From: Thioalkalicoccus limnaeus | GTDB taxonomy: Bacteria; Pseudomonadota; Gammaproteobacteria; Chromatiales; Chromatiaceae | DNA length: 64,000 nt | Assembly: GCF_041197575.1 (NCBI RefSeq) | Contig: NZ_JBDKXB010000008.1 | Span: 1 to 64,000, forward strand | Reading direction: 5' to 3' | Shown here: piece by piece, positions 47,669-57,367 of the stretch | Numbering within the stretch: position 1 is the first letter of the stretch | Layout: each line of letters opens with the position of its first letter | Notes under the pieces: generated by a model | What the model was told of the DNA's origin: nothing | Seen by the model: the letters and a program-made list of their open reading frames with translations, nothing else | Databases searched by the model: none | Made by a program: the position numbers and the translations under genes

Positions 47669-48544
47669 ATGTCGACCAGCATATTGAAGGTAAATCCGTT
47701 CTTCGATGACGTGATGCCGCAGGAATACCTGGAACTGGCCGAGAACGGCCCGTTCGATGCCGGCAAGCGAGTTCGTGACCTGGGCACGTTCAAGGAACTC
47801 ATCGAGGAACATCCGCTCTGCGCAGGTTGCAACCTCGCCCTGGCCTTTCGCCTGGTTGTGGCTTCCGTGCCCGTGCCCGAAGACACGATCTTCGTCGGAT
47901 CCACGGGATGCAGCAGTCTCGCCTTTTCCCAGCTCGGGCTTCACAACATCCACTCGTTGTTCGGCAACCAGAATGCAGTGGCGTCCGGCCTCAAGCGCGC
48001 GCTGCAGATCCGATTTCCCGACCGAACCAAGGATGTGATCGTCATGGCCGGCGACGGCGCGACAGCCGATATCGGGCTGGACATCACGTTGCACTCCTGG
48101 TTCCGCGGCGAAAAGATCACGACCGTCATGTTCGACAACGAGCTGTACGCCAATACCGGCGGGCAGGAGAGTGGCATGAGTCAGGTTGGCTCCGTCCTGA
48201 ACATGGCGCCCACGGGCAAGAAGTTCCGGAAGATCGACCTGCCCGAGTTGGCGCGGGTGTCGGGCTGTGCCTACGTCGCCAAGGTTTCCGTGGCCCGGCC
48301 GCAGGTCGTCGGACGCTCGCTGCGCAAGGCGGTGCTGGTCGCCCGGGCGATCGGGCCGACCTATGTTCAGGTCCATACCCCCTGCCCAACGAACCTCAAG
48401 ATGAAGCCGTGCGACGGCATTCAGGAGGCCGAAGAGAGGCTCAAGACAGACTACGCGTTCCTGGAGTTCATCTCGCCTGACGCGGAGAAGTTTCTTCAAA
48501 CAGCGGAAACCCGGAGCAGCCGGCCCGCGGAGGAAAAGGTCTGA
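47669..48544 (+). CDS. porB: 2-oxoacid:ferredoxin oxidoreductase beta subunit
   Basis: 291 aa from ATG 47669, with GGAG just upstream. The thiamine-diphosphate motif is in IVMAGDGATADIGLDITLHS, ending YANTGGQESG. Cluster-ligand cysteines lie in LIEEHPLCAGCNLALAF (CxxC), GSTGCSSLAF and THTPCPTN-type VHTPCPTNLK. It binds TPP and a 4Fe-4S cluster and works with the alpha, gamma and delta chains. The start lies 14 bases after the alpha stop. Confidence 0.93.
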   Translation: MSTSILKVNPFFDDVMPQEYLELAENGPFDAGKRVRDLGTFKELIEEHPLCAGCNLALAFRLVVASVPVPEDTIFVGSTGCSSLAFSQLGLHNIHSLFGNQNAVASGLKRALQIRFPDRTKDVIVMAGDGATADIGLDITLHSWFRGEKITTVMFDNELYANTGGQESGMSQVGSVLNMAPTGKKFRKIDLPELARVSGCAYVAKVSVARPQVVGRSLRKAVLVARAIGPTYVQVHTPCPTNLKMKPCDGIQEAEERLKTDYAFLEFISPDAEKFLQTAETRSSRPAEEKV

Positions 48545-49227
48545 TGCAACAGTACATCCGCATGTCCGGGTTGGGCGGACAAGGGGTCGTGACGGCGGCC
48601 CATATTCTGGGAGGAGCCGCGGTAAAGGAAGGCAAGAACGCCACCGTCAACCCCTTCTTCGGCGCAGAAAAGCGGCTCGCCCCCGCCGAGAGCTATGTGC
48701 GTATCGCCGAGGAAGAGATCTACGATACCGGCGAGATCCTCTATCCGCACGTCATCATGGTCTATCACTCGGATGTCGTCACGAAAGGCAAGTCGTACAC
48801 GATGCCTTTCTTTGCTGGCCTTCGCGCGGGTGGGGTGATCATGGTCAACTCGGAACAGCCGCTGGAATTCGATGAAGACGACCGGCGAACCCTGGAGGAT
48901 CTCGGCGCTTTCGTTCACTTCCTGCCGGCGACGGCCATCGCCAAGGAACACGGCGGTACGGAGCTGTCGACCAACATCGCCATGCTCGGCGGCCTCCTGG
49001 GACTGACCGGCGTGGTCGGCGGGCGGGCCATGGAAGAGTCCCTCAAGGAACGTTTCGGCGGAAAGGCCAAGTTCGTTGCCTCCGGCACGACGGCCGTACT
49101 GGATGACGCGATCAGAAAGCAGTACGACAAGGTCGAGAAGCTGGTCTCCGCCAACCTCCGGGTATTGACGGCCGCTTACGAGGTCGCCCGCGGCATGCGG
49201 GAATCCGCACCAAGAGGAGTTCGCTGA
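48544..49227 (+). CDS. porG: 2-oxoacid:ferredoxin oxidoreductase gamma subunit
   Basis: 227 aa. The family N-terminus MQQYIRMSGLGGQGVVTAAH is clear (G-x-GGQG motif), followed by the FFGAEKRLAPAESYVRIA loop. The C-terminal half has GGLLGLTGVVGGRAMEESLK. The gamma subunit helps in CoA binding. Its ATG shares one base with the beta stop. Confidence 0.93.
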   Translation: MQQYIRMSGLGGQGVVTAAHILGGAAVKEGKNATVNPFFGAEKRLAPAESYVRIAEEEIYDTGEILYPHVIMVYHSDVVTKGKSYTMPFFAGLRAGGVIMVNSEQPLEFDEDDRRTLEDLGAFVHFLPATAIAKEHGGTELSTNIAMLGGLLGLTGVVGGRAMEESLKERFGGKAKFVASGTTAVLDDAIRKQYDKVEKLVSANLRVLTAAYEVARGMRESAPRGVR

Positions 49228-49439
49228 TGTACGCCGTCGCGCGCCTAGATCTCGAGACATGCAACGGCTGCAAGATCTGCATCCAGACATGCCCCGAGCC
49301 GAACACGATCGCGTTCATACCCGAGCAAAAGAAGGTACGGGTGATCGTCGAAAAGTGCAAAGGCTGCGGGGTGTGCGTCGTCAAATGCCCGAAAGAGTGT
49401 CTCCTGCTGGCGGAGATTACGATGGAAGAGACGAAGTAA
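49227..49439 (+). CDS. porD: 2-oxoacid:ferredoxin oxidoreductase delta subunit, 2x[4Fe-4S]
   Basis: 70 aa with two ferredoxin motifs: CNGCKICIQTCPEP and CKGCGVCVVKCPKE. It carries electrons between the beta-subunit cluster and external ferredoxin. It ends the operon; its start shares one base with the gamma stop. No terminator with a T-run was seen downstream. Confidence 0.93.
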   Translation: MYAVARLDLETCNGCKICIQTCPEPNTIAFIPEQKKVRVIVEKCKGCGVCVVKCPKECLLLAEITMEETK

Positions 49440-49818
49440 CGCGGCGATCATCCCGTCGTTCCGACAAATCGCCGACGAAGAAGCCCCTTCTGGCCACGAG
49501 GAAAGGGAAATCCAACCTTTTCTGTAAGCCTCGAAGTTCCAGATTGGCGACTGCAGAGGGGCACGAAGACCGGTGAAGGCCTCGCCCGGGGGTGATGGAC
49601 CTCGCGGGCGGCGCCAACGCTCGGCGGAGCCATGGGACAGGCTTGCGGAGTGCAGGAGCGAGCGTGAGACAAGGACACCGTTACCACTTGCGCAGGAGGC
49701 GCCGACCAGGAACGGCGCTGATCGGGCGCGAAACCGAGCTCGGGCTGAGCGCAAAGATCCAAGCCGGCACCGGCTCGGCCGCCCGGCAGTCCACTCTCGC
49801 GGCCTCGGCTGGTGCAAC
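49440..49818. other. Non-coding region after the oxidoreductase operon
   Basis: About 380 bases between the end of the operon and the end of the convergent phosphatase gene. Short frames on both strands lack recognisable features, and no RNA gene or strong hairpin is visible. Confidence 0.4.
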
Positions 49819-51808
49819 TCAATCCCAGCGCGACTCGGACTCTCGGCGGGTGAAGGGCACCATCTGGCCGCCGGCCAGCAGTTCGCGAATACGCCAGGGC
49901 TCACCGTCGGCGTCCAGCTCTACCAAACCAATGCCGCTACCGTTGAGCAGGCGCCGCCCGGGCGGGGTGCCCTCGGGCTTCCTGGGAATCACCCGCATGT
50001 GCCGGCGGCGGGTCAGCCAGTTCAGCGGCGAGCGCGGCGAATAGAGCCAGCGGTTGGCCCGGTCGAGCACCTCGAGCAGGCGCGATGGGAAGGCGTTGCG
50101 TACCCCGCTGCTGCAGATCTGCCAGATGTCCGGGCCACGGATACGACCACGAAGCTCCACGTCGTAGACGAATGAATAGTGGACGTCGCCCGACAGCACC
50201 ACGAAGCGCCCAGGGGTCTTCGGGTGGCGGAAGATGTTGAGGATCGCATGCGCGGCACCCGGATGGGCCATCCAGTTCTCGGCGTCCACCAGCAGGGGTT
50301 TCCCAAACCAGGTGAAAAGCCGCTGGATGTTCTCGATGAGCTTGACCCCGAAGATGGGCGCGGGCGAGACCAGGAGGACCGCCGCCTGCCCGCGCAAGGT
50401 CTGCTGGAGATCCGTCAAGGCCTCCCAGTCGAGCAGACCGGAAGGCTCGCGCGCAGCGCGCTCCGATCGCCAGCGATGGGTGCGAGTGTCGATCACCACC
50501 AGCGGTGGCTTGGTCGGCCATTCGAAGTGCCAATGTCCGAAGCGGCAACAGGCGGTCGATGCAGTCCTCGTGGGCCGACGTACCCGGGGCCACGAGGCAG
50601 GCCGCGACCCCATCCAGGGTTTGGTCGTCGAATGACTCGGGGCGGTTGCCCCAACCCTGGTTGACGAGATAGGCGATCAGGGCGTTGCCGATCACCCGGC
50701 GGGAGAAGGGATGGCCGTAAGCGATTTCCTCCCACTCGCGACTCAGGTTCCAGTCGTCCGTGATGTCGTGATCGTCGAAGATCATCGCCACGGGCAGATG
50801 CGCGAGCAGGCGCCGCACGGCCGGTAGCTCACCAACGAAGGCATCGATCAGGGCACGCTCACGCGCGTAGAGCCTCTGCGCCGCGGCATCGAGCCCCGGG
50901 GGCGGCGCGAGGTCGAGCCCGGCCCAGGGGGCTGGCGACCACACCAGGAGATACATGGCCAGCATCTCCCCGAGCGTGATCAGATGGTTCTGGGCACTGG
51001 CGGTGGTGAAGATCGGCTTTTCGACACCCCCGAAGAGGATCTCGATCAAAGCATAGTGATGGCGATGACGGGGCAGCAGGGTCTCACGCCGGTAGTAGCC
51101 TGCCGGATGACCATAGAGCGCGCTGGAGTCCGCGAGGCCGATCCCACCCGCTTCGCCCAGGGGCTCGGGGGGCAGTCCGAGGCGCTCGATGAGTTGGTGG
51201 ATGGCCCGCAGCAGGGGGCCCGCCACGTCGTCCGCATAGACCTGATCGCCCGTCAGCATCAACAGGGAGGGCCACGCCGGCAATGGGTCCGCGTCCCCCT
51301 CCCCCGCTTCGCCCGCGTCTGCGACGGGAGCGGCGGCGAGGCAGCGGGCGAGCAGCCGGTCGGCCTGCACCAGCCCGTCGCCGTCGTCGTGGTGGGGCTT
51401 GCGGCAGGAGCCGTGCAACAACGAGCCGATGCGTGCCGGGAGCACGAACCCCGGCGAAGTCCGGCCCGGATGGCAGAGCCCAGGCGCCCAATCCCGCCAG
51501 CCCTGCCAGGACAACTCCGGGCTGCCCAGGGGTTGCAGCAGCAACTCGTAGCCGATCCAGCGGTCCGTCGGGAGGGGCTCGGCCAGGCGCAGCTGGATCA
51601 AGAGGTAATGCAGGTGGGCACCGGCGCCCATGAGCCGGCAGCCCGGGTCCCCAGGCTCCAGTGCATGGACCCGCGAGGGGCCTTCACCAGGCTCGAGCTC
51701 GAGGCGCACGCGCACCGGCTCACGGACGGCGAGCCACAGCACCAGGGCATCGGGCGTCAGACGGCGGAGGATGGGGCCAGCGATGACCAGAGGCAGGACG
51801 GGCGACAT
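49819..51808 (-). pseudogene. PhoD-like metallophosphatase, frameshifted
   Basis: The N-terminal frame (from 51808) runs through LLMLTGDQVYADDVAGPLLR (metal-binding GDQ-Y-D), AMIFDDHDITDDWNLSREWE and GTSAHEDCIDRLL. Near 50545 the reading moves to the next frame, which continues FGHWHFEWPTKPPLVVIDTR and RFVVLSGDVHYSFVYDVELR (GDVHxS, last metal site) to the stop at 49819. Together they form a PhoD-like phosphodiesterase/phosphatase of about 660 aa with all metal motifs. A one-base change splits it, so it is a recent pseudogene or a sequencing error. No signal peptide is seen. Confidence 0.8.
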
Positions 51809-52011
51809 CGAGGACCCCAGGCTAGCGAGATCGTTGGGTGAGGATCAGAGAGCGAAACCGTCCGTGGAAGTTTAGGAACCCAGTGGGCATCTCGCTATTG
51901 GGGGCTCGAACTGCCGCGGTCAAGGCCCGCCGACGTCATCCCGTCTTCTGCGCCAGGTGGGCCTCGACGGTGCTGGGCCTGGGCGAACCTATTCCGCCCG
52001 GGCCGCGTCGT

Positions 52012-54492
52012 TCATGGCGTCTTCCGCGCCAGATGCGCCTGCACCATTTTGAGCTCGCCGTAGGAGCAGTCGTCGCCCAAGATCTGCTTGGCCTGGCCAA
52101 GCTGTTCGGCGCCAAGCTCGCTGAGTACGGCCTCGATGCGAACTAGCCGCCTTTCGCCGATGAGATCCGCGACGAGGATCTCGCCGGTGGCGATGTAATA
52201 GGCCAGATGGCCCTCGATCGTGCTGGGCTGGAGCGACCGGCGCCGGGCGATGTCCGGGATGCTCAGGCCGTCTCGGTACAGCTGATAGCTGATCCGTTTG
52301 GTGTCGGTCTCGTGCGCAGGTGCCTTGGGCTTCGACGGGCGCGGGACTGCGGCTGGATCGAGGCCCTTCTGCCGGCAGTGTTCGGCGACGAGGGCGAGGA
52401 TCTCCTCGCCATAGCGCTCGGCGGTGCGCTTGCCGAGGCCGTCGACGGCGCGCAGGGCCTCCTGGCTGTTCGGCAGGGTGTTGGCGATCTGGCGCAGGAC
52501 GGCGCGGGTCAGGATGCGGTAGCGAGTCTCGCCGGCCTGTTCTTCGGCTTCGGCCTTTTCGGCACGCCAGCGCCGCAGGGCCGCCAGCAGTGTCGGGTGC
52601 TCGGTGTCGTCGCCGGCCGCGTCGGGCGCGGTGCCAGGCCTGGAAGCCGACCGCGTCGGGCGTGGCGGGGCGTCCAGCCGGGCCTTGGCCACGGCCGCGA
52701 GATACGCGGTCGTCGAGAACCCCTCCCGGCAGCTCTCGATGGCGGCGGTCTTGACGGCCAGCACCTGGCGCAGCGCGTCCTCGGTCTGGCGCAGCGTCTT
52801 GCCGAGCGCCTTGTTGTCGGTCTCGACGGCGAAGGTGGCGAGCCAGGGGATGAGCCCTTCGGCGAGCTTGCCCGCGAAATAGGCGGCTGCCTTGCCGATG
52901 CGCTCCTGCACTCGGGCGTCGTCCTCAGGCGCTTGGTCTTCGCGGTACAGCGAGCGCAGCTGGCGGCGGAACCGCTCGCCGACCGTCACGACCTCGTCCT
53001 GAGTCTGGCGGCTGACCGCGTCGATCGCCGCGAGGCCGCGCGCGTCGATGACCCGCTCGTTCTCGCGCAGCAGGCCGCGAAGCCGCCACAGCCGGGCGCC
53101 GAGATCGCCGAAGTCCCAGCAGGCCTCGAGCAGCCGCTGCTGGTAGGCAATGCGCGCGCGCTCGAGCTGGGCGCGGTCCGGCGGATGCCGCGTGGCTTCG
53201 TCGACATAGTGGGCGACGGCCTGGTCGGTCATGACTGCGCGGCGCGGGATCGGGTTCGAGAGCACCAGGCCCTCGAAGGTCTTGCAACGGCTCAGGGCCA
53301 CGTAGACCTGCCCGTGGGAGAAGGCCGCGCCGGCGTCGATGACGGCGCGCTCGAAGGTCAGCCCCTGGCTCTTGTGGATCGTGATGGCCCAAGCCAGGCG
53401 CAGCGGGTATTGGGTGAAGGTGCCGATGACCTCGGCGGTGATCTCCTTGGTCTGCTCGTCGACGCGGTATTGGACGTTCTCCCAGGTCACCGGCTCGACC
53501 TCGAGGTCGATCTCCTCGTTGGGGCAACGCACCAGGATGCACTCGTGCGTCAGTTTCGTCACGGTGCCGATCTTGCCGTTGAACCAGCGCTTATCCGCGG
53601 AGCCGTCGTTGCGCACGAACATGACCTGGGCGCCCGGCTTCAGCGTCAAGGTTTGCGCCGTAGGCCAGCTGTGCTCCGGGTAGTCGCCTTCGATGCGCGC
53701 GGTGAAGGTCCGGGGCTTGCCGCCGAGCGCGCTCAGGCGCCCCTCGTTGATCTGATCAGCGTTGCGGTTGTGCGTCGTCAGCGTGATCCAGCCATCGGCA
53801 CCGTCCGACCTGAAGTCGGGCCGGTGGCGGGCATTGAGCCGCTCCAGCGCGGCCTCGTCCAGGCGGTTGTCCCGGACCCGATTCAGCAGCTCGATGAAAT
53901 CCGCATCGGACTGCCGGTAGATGTGCTTCAGGTCGATCGGCACCAGGTCCGTCGCCTGCAAGGCCCGGCTGCTGAAGAAGTAACCGGAGTCGTAGAAGTC
54001 TTTCAGGATGGCCCAGTCGTCGTCGCGCACGACGGGCGGGAGCTGGTGCAGGTCGCCGATCATCAGGAGCTGCACGCCGCCGAAGGGCCGGCCCGAACGG
54101 CGCTCTCGGCGCAGCACGACGTCCACGGCGTCGAGCAGGTCGGCGCGGACCATGCTGATCTCGTCGATGACGAGCAGATCCAGGCTGCCGATGATGTCGC
54201 GCTTCTGCCGGGTCAGCCGGTGCGCCACGGCCTGGCGCTCGGTATCGCCGCCCGGCACGAAGGGGCCGAACGGGAGCTGAAAGAACGAATGCAGCGTGAC
54301 GCCGCCGGCGTTGATCGCCGCCACCCCGGTCGGTGCGGTGACGATCATGCGCTTCGGACAGTCGGCCTTCAGCGCATGCAGGAAGGTCGTCTTACCCGTA
54401 CCGGCCTTGCCGGTCAGGAAGACGTTGTGGTCGGTGGCGTGGACGAACTCCCGCGCCAATTCCAATTGCGGATTCGGCATGACCCTATCCAT
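52012..54492 (-). CDS. PIF1-type helicase with HRDC and HTH-like C-terminal domains
   Basis: 826 aa. The SF1B motor has Walker A FLTGKAGTGKTTFLHAL, DEIS in LLVIDEISMVRADLLDAVDV, MIGDLHQLPPVV, and AITIHKSQGLTFERAVID with VYVALSRCKTFEGLVL at the end. Residues about 430-620 are helical with no known domain. An HRDC-like domain (LPNSQEALRAVDGLGKRTAE) follows, then a small domain of the helicase helix-turn-helix type (YRDGLSIPDIARRRSLQPST). Such proteins act at forks or G-quadruplexes in some bacteria. A long frame on the plus strand opposite it is a shadow. Confidence 0.9.
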   Translation of the reverse strand: MDRVMPNPQLELAREFVHATDHNVFLTGKAGTGKTTFLHALKADCPKRMIVTAPTGVAAINAGGVTLHSFFQLPFGPFVPGGDTERQAVAHRLTRQKRDIIGSLDLLVIDEISMVRADLLDAVDVVLRRERRSGRPFGGVQLLMIGDLHQLPPVVRDDDWAILKDFYDSGYFFSSRALQATDLVPIDLKHIYRQSDADFIELLNRVRDNRLDEAALERLNARHRPDFRSDGADGWITLTTHNRNADQINEGRLSALGGKPRTFTARIEGDYPEHSWPTAQTLTLKPGAQVMFVRNDGSADKRWFNGKIGTVTKLTHECILVRCPNEEIDLEVEPVTWENVQYRVDEQTKEITAEVIGTFTQYPLRLAWAITIHKSQGLTFERAVIDAGAAFSHGQVYVALSRCKTFEGLVLSNPIPRRAVMTDQAVAHYVDEATRHPPDRAQLERARIAYQQRLLEACWDFGDLGARLWRLRGLLRENERVIDARGLAAIDAVSRQTQDEVVTVGERFRRQLRSLYREDQAPEDDARVQERIGKAAAYFAGKLAEGLIPWLATFAVETDNKALGKTLRQTEDALRQVLAVKTAAIESCREGFSTTAYLAAVAKARLDAPPRPTRSASRPGTAPDAAGDDTEHPTLLAALRRWRAEKAEAEEQAGETRYRILTRAVLRQIANTLPNSQEALRAVDGLGKRTAERYGEEILALVAEHCRQKGLDPAAVPRPSKPKAPAHETDTKRISYQLYRDGLSIPDIARRRSLQPSTIEGHLAYYIATGEILVADLIGERRLVRIEAVLSELGAEQLGQAKQILGDDCSYGELKMVQAHLARKTP

Positions 54493-54786
54493 GCGAGATC
54501 AACCTCCATGTTGCTGTGGGTGAGTCCGCGACAAGTGGTCACGAGCGAGCTCCTCGTCGCCCCGCAGCATATCATGACCCCTTAGCCGGAAAGGCAAGGC
54601 CGAGTTCGGCGCCGCGGCGCATTGCCTTTGCACGAAGTGCCACCATATCCCTCCAGGTTGTCCAAGGAGCCTACTACGCATCGCCAAGGTGGGCCGGGGC
54701 CACCCGCTGTCCCTGAATTGGATGGCGAGGGCTCGGGGCCCTTGCGCAATGTTACCGACAGACAGATGCGAGGCCGCGTTGGCTCG

Positions 54787-56298
54787 ATGAGTTCGCCCCT
54801 GACCAGATCCCAGCCATTCGATGATCCCGGGCTCGTTGCCGCGCGGGCGGCACTCGTTCGCGATCTTCGGCGAATCCTGCCCGCCGATGCGATCCTGGCC
54901 GACGAGGAGGCCGTCCGGCCCTACGAGTGTGACGGCCTGTCAGCTTATCGTCAGACGCCGTTGCTCGTCGTCCTGCCGCGGACGATCGACGAGGTGCGAC
55001 TGATCCTGCGGCACTGCCACGATCGGGGCGTGCCGGTCGTGGCGCGCGGCGCCGGGACGGGCCTGTCCGGCGGGGCGCTGCCCGCGGCCGATGGCGTCTT
55101 GCTGAGCCTGGCGCGGTTCAATCGGATCCTCGCGCTCGACCCCGTCAATCGCACCGCCCGCGTGCAACCCGGGGTCCGCAACCTCGCGATCTCCGAGGCC
55201 GCGCGGCCGTACGGCCTCTATTATGCACCGGACCCATCGAGCCAGATCGCGTGCACGATCGGCGGCAATGTCGCCGAGAACTCCGGCGGCGTACACTGTC
55301 TGAAGTACGGTCTCACCGTGCACAACGTCCTAGCGGCCCAGGTCCTGACGATCGACGGCGAGCTGCTCGAATTCGGCGGCGCCGCGCTCGACGCCCCGGG
55401 TTACGACCTGCTGGCCCTCTTCATCGGCTCCGAGGGGCTCCTCGGCATCGTCGTCGAGGTCACGGTCAAGCTGTTGCCGATGCCGGAGCGTGCCCAGGCG
55501 CTGCTCGCCGCCTATGACGATGTCGAGCTGGCCGCGCGGGCCGTCGGCGACATCATCGCCGCCGGTTTCATCCCGGCGGGACTCGAGATGATGGACCGCC
55601 TAGCGATCCAGGCCGCCGAGGACTTCGTGCACGCGGGGTATCCGACCAACGCCGCGGCGATCCTGCTCTGCGAGCTCGACGGTACGAACGAGGAGGTCTC
55701 CGAGCAGGTCGCGCAGATCCGCCCCCTACTCCTCGCGGGCGGCGCGACCGAGGTCCGCACCGCGCGCGACGAGGCCGAACGGCTGCGCTTCTGGCAGGGC
55801 CGCAAGGCCGCCTTTCCAGCGGTTGGCCGGCTCGCGCCCGATTACTACTGCATGGACGGGACCATTCCGCGGCACCGGTTGCCGGAAGTCCTGCGCCGTA
55901 CCGCCGAGCTGGCCGAGATCTATGGCCTGCGCGTTGCCAACGTCTTTCATGCCGGCGATGGCAACATGCATCCGCTGATCTTATTCGACGCGAACCAACC
56001 TGGCGAACTCGCGCGGACCGAGGAATTGGGTGGCCTGATCCTCGAGCTGTGCGTCGCGGTCGGGGGCACCATCACCGGTGAGCACGGCGTCGGGATCGAG
56101 AAGATCCAGCAGATGTGCGTTCAGTTCACGGCCGCCGAGCTCGACCAGTTCCAGGCCGTCAAACAGGCCTTCGATCCGCTCGGACTGCTGAATCCGGGCA
56201 AGGGCATCCCGACGCCACGGCGCTGTTCCGAATACCGCCAACTGCCGACGCGACGACCCGACGACGCCGCGCCGCCCCAGTCCCTCGATCGACCGTGA
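54787..56298 (+). CDS. glcD: Glycolate oxidase subunit GlcD
   Basis: 503 aa from ATG 54787 (MSSPLTRSQPFDDPGLVAAR). The FAD-binding PCMH domain has VPVVARGAGTGLSGGALPAA, NRTARVQPGVRNLAISEAAR and CTIGGNVAENSGGVHCLKYG. The FAD-linked oxidase C-terminal part has VFHAGDGNMHPLILFD and GTITGEHGVGIEKIQQM, ending LNPGKGIP. It oxidises glycolate (or D-lactate-like acids) to glyoxylate. Glycolate arises from Rubisco oxygenation in autotrophs. The stop overlaps the glcE start. Confidence 0.95.
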   Translation: MSSPLTRSQPFDDPGLVAARAALVRDLRRILPADAILADEEAVRPYECDGLSAYRQTPLLVVLPRTIDEVRLILRHCHDRGVPVVARGAGTGLSGGALPAADGVLLSLARFNRILALDPVNRTARVQPGVRNLAISEAARPYGLYYAPDPSSQIACTIGGNVAENSGGVHCLKYGLTVHNVLAAQVLTIDGELLEFGGAALDAPGYDLLALFIGSEGLLGIVVEVTVKLLPMPERAQALLAAYDDVELAARAVGDIIAAGFIPAGLEMMDRLAIQAAEDFVHAGYPTNAAAILLCELDGTNEEVSEQVAQIRPLLLAGGATEVRTARDEAERLRFWQGRKAAFPAVGRLAPDYYCMDGTIPRHRLPEVLRRTAELAEIYGLRVANVFHAGDGNMHPLILFDANQPGELARTEELGGLILELCVAVGGTITGEHGVGIEKIQQMCVQFTAAELDQFQAVKQAFDPLGLLNPGKGIPTPRRCSEYRQLPTRRPDDAAPPQSLDRP

Positions 56299-57365
56299 AC
56301 CAGGACCGAACCCAAGATCTCCAGGCGCAGGTTCGCGCCGCCGCGCGCGACGCCCGAGCGCTCGCGATCCGAGGCGGCGGGACCAAGACCTTTCTCGGGC
56401 AGGCCGCGGCGGGGGAGCCGATCGCGCTCGCCGAACACGCCGGTGTGTTGCGATACCAACCCGAGGAGTTGGTGCTGACCGCACGCGCCGGCACGCCGCT
56501 GACCGAGATCGAGTCCGCGTTGGCCGAACGGGGCCAGATGCTCGCGTTCGAACCCCCGCATTTCGGCCCGGGCGCAACGCTCGGCGGTACCATCGCCTGC
56601 GGGCTGTCGGGTCCGGCGCGGGCCGCGGCGGGCTCGGCACGGGACTTCGTGCTCGGTGTGCGGCTGCTGAACGGACGCGGCGATGACCTGCGCTTCGGTG
56701 GCGAGGTCATGAAGAATGTCGCCGGCTACGACCTGTCGCGGCTGATGGTCGGCGCCTTCGGGACGCTTGGTCTGTTGCTCGAGATCAGTCTAAAGGTCCT
56801 GCCGCGTCCGATCGCCACCCGAACCCTGGTGCAGGAGCACGGGGTCGAGAACGCGCTCGAACGGATGGCGCATTGGGCGGGGCAACCGCTGCCGATCTCG
56901 GCGACCTGCCACGACGGCGAGCGCCTGTTCGTTCGGCTGTCCGGCGCCGAGCGCGGTGTCGCCGCCGCGGCCGAGCGGATTGGCGGCGACGCCCTCGATG
57001 ACGGGGACGCCGAGCACCTGTGGCGCGACGGTCTGCGCGAGCACGGCCATCCCTTCTTTCAGGGTGACGCTCCACTGTGGCGGCTGTCGGTGCCCCCGGC
57101 AGCCCCGCCGCTGGGGTTCCCAGGCCCGCAATTGATCGAATGGGGCGGCGCCCAGCGCTGGCTGCGCAGCGACGCCCCGGCCGCCGAGATCCGCGCCGCA
57201 GCGAGCGCCGGCGGCGGCCATGCGACGCTGTTCCGCGGCCCTCGCGGCGACGAGACCGTGTTTCATCCGCTGCCCCCGGCGCTGCACGCGTTGCATCGCC
57301 GGCTCAAGGCGGCGTTCGACACGGCCGGGATCCTGAACCCGGGCCGCCTGTACCCCGATCTCTGA
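56295..57365 (+). CDS. glcE: Glycolate oxidase subunit GlcE
   Basis: 356 aa from GTG 56295, whose bases overlap the glcD stop (GTGA); the frame upstream to 56115 is inside glcD. The FAD-binding half has ARALAIRGGGTKTFLGQAAA, ARAGTPLTEIESALAERGQM, PGATLGGTIACGLSGPARAA and MKNVAGYDLSRLMVGAFGTL. The C-terminus LKAAFDTAGILNPGRLYPDL matches the family. It is a shorter paralogue of GlcD and pairs with it in the membrane-associated enzyme. Confidence 0.94.
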   Translation: MNQDRTQDLQAQVRAAARDARALAIRGGGTKTFLGQAAAGEPIALAEHAGVLRYQPEELVLTARAGTPLTEIESALAERGQMLAFEPPHFGPGATLGGTIACGLSGPARAAAGSARDFVLGVRLLNGRGDDLRFGGEVMKNVAGYDLSRLMVGAFGTLGLLLEISLKVLPRPIATRTLVQEHGVENALERMAHWAGQPLPISATCHDGERLFVRLSGAERGVAAAAERIGGDALDDGDAEHLWRDGLREHGHPFFQGDAPLWRLSVPPAAPPLGFPGPQLIEWGGAQRWLRSDAPAAEIRAAASAGGGHATLFRGPRGDETVFHPLPPALHALHRRLKAAFDTAGILNPGRLYPDL

Positions 57366-57367
57366 CG

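Noticed and set aside
52207..54585. A very long open frame (792 aa) on the plus strand opposite the PIF1-type helicase
   Set aside because: It is a high-GC antisense shadow: the minus strand has all helicase motifs, while this frame has no family features.
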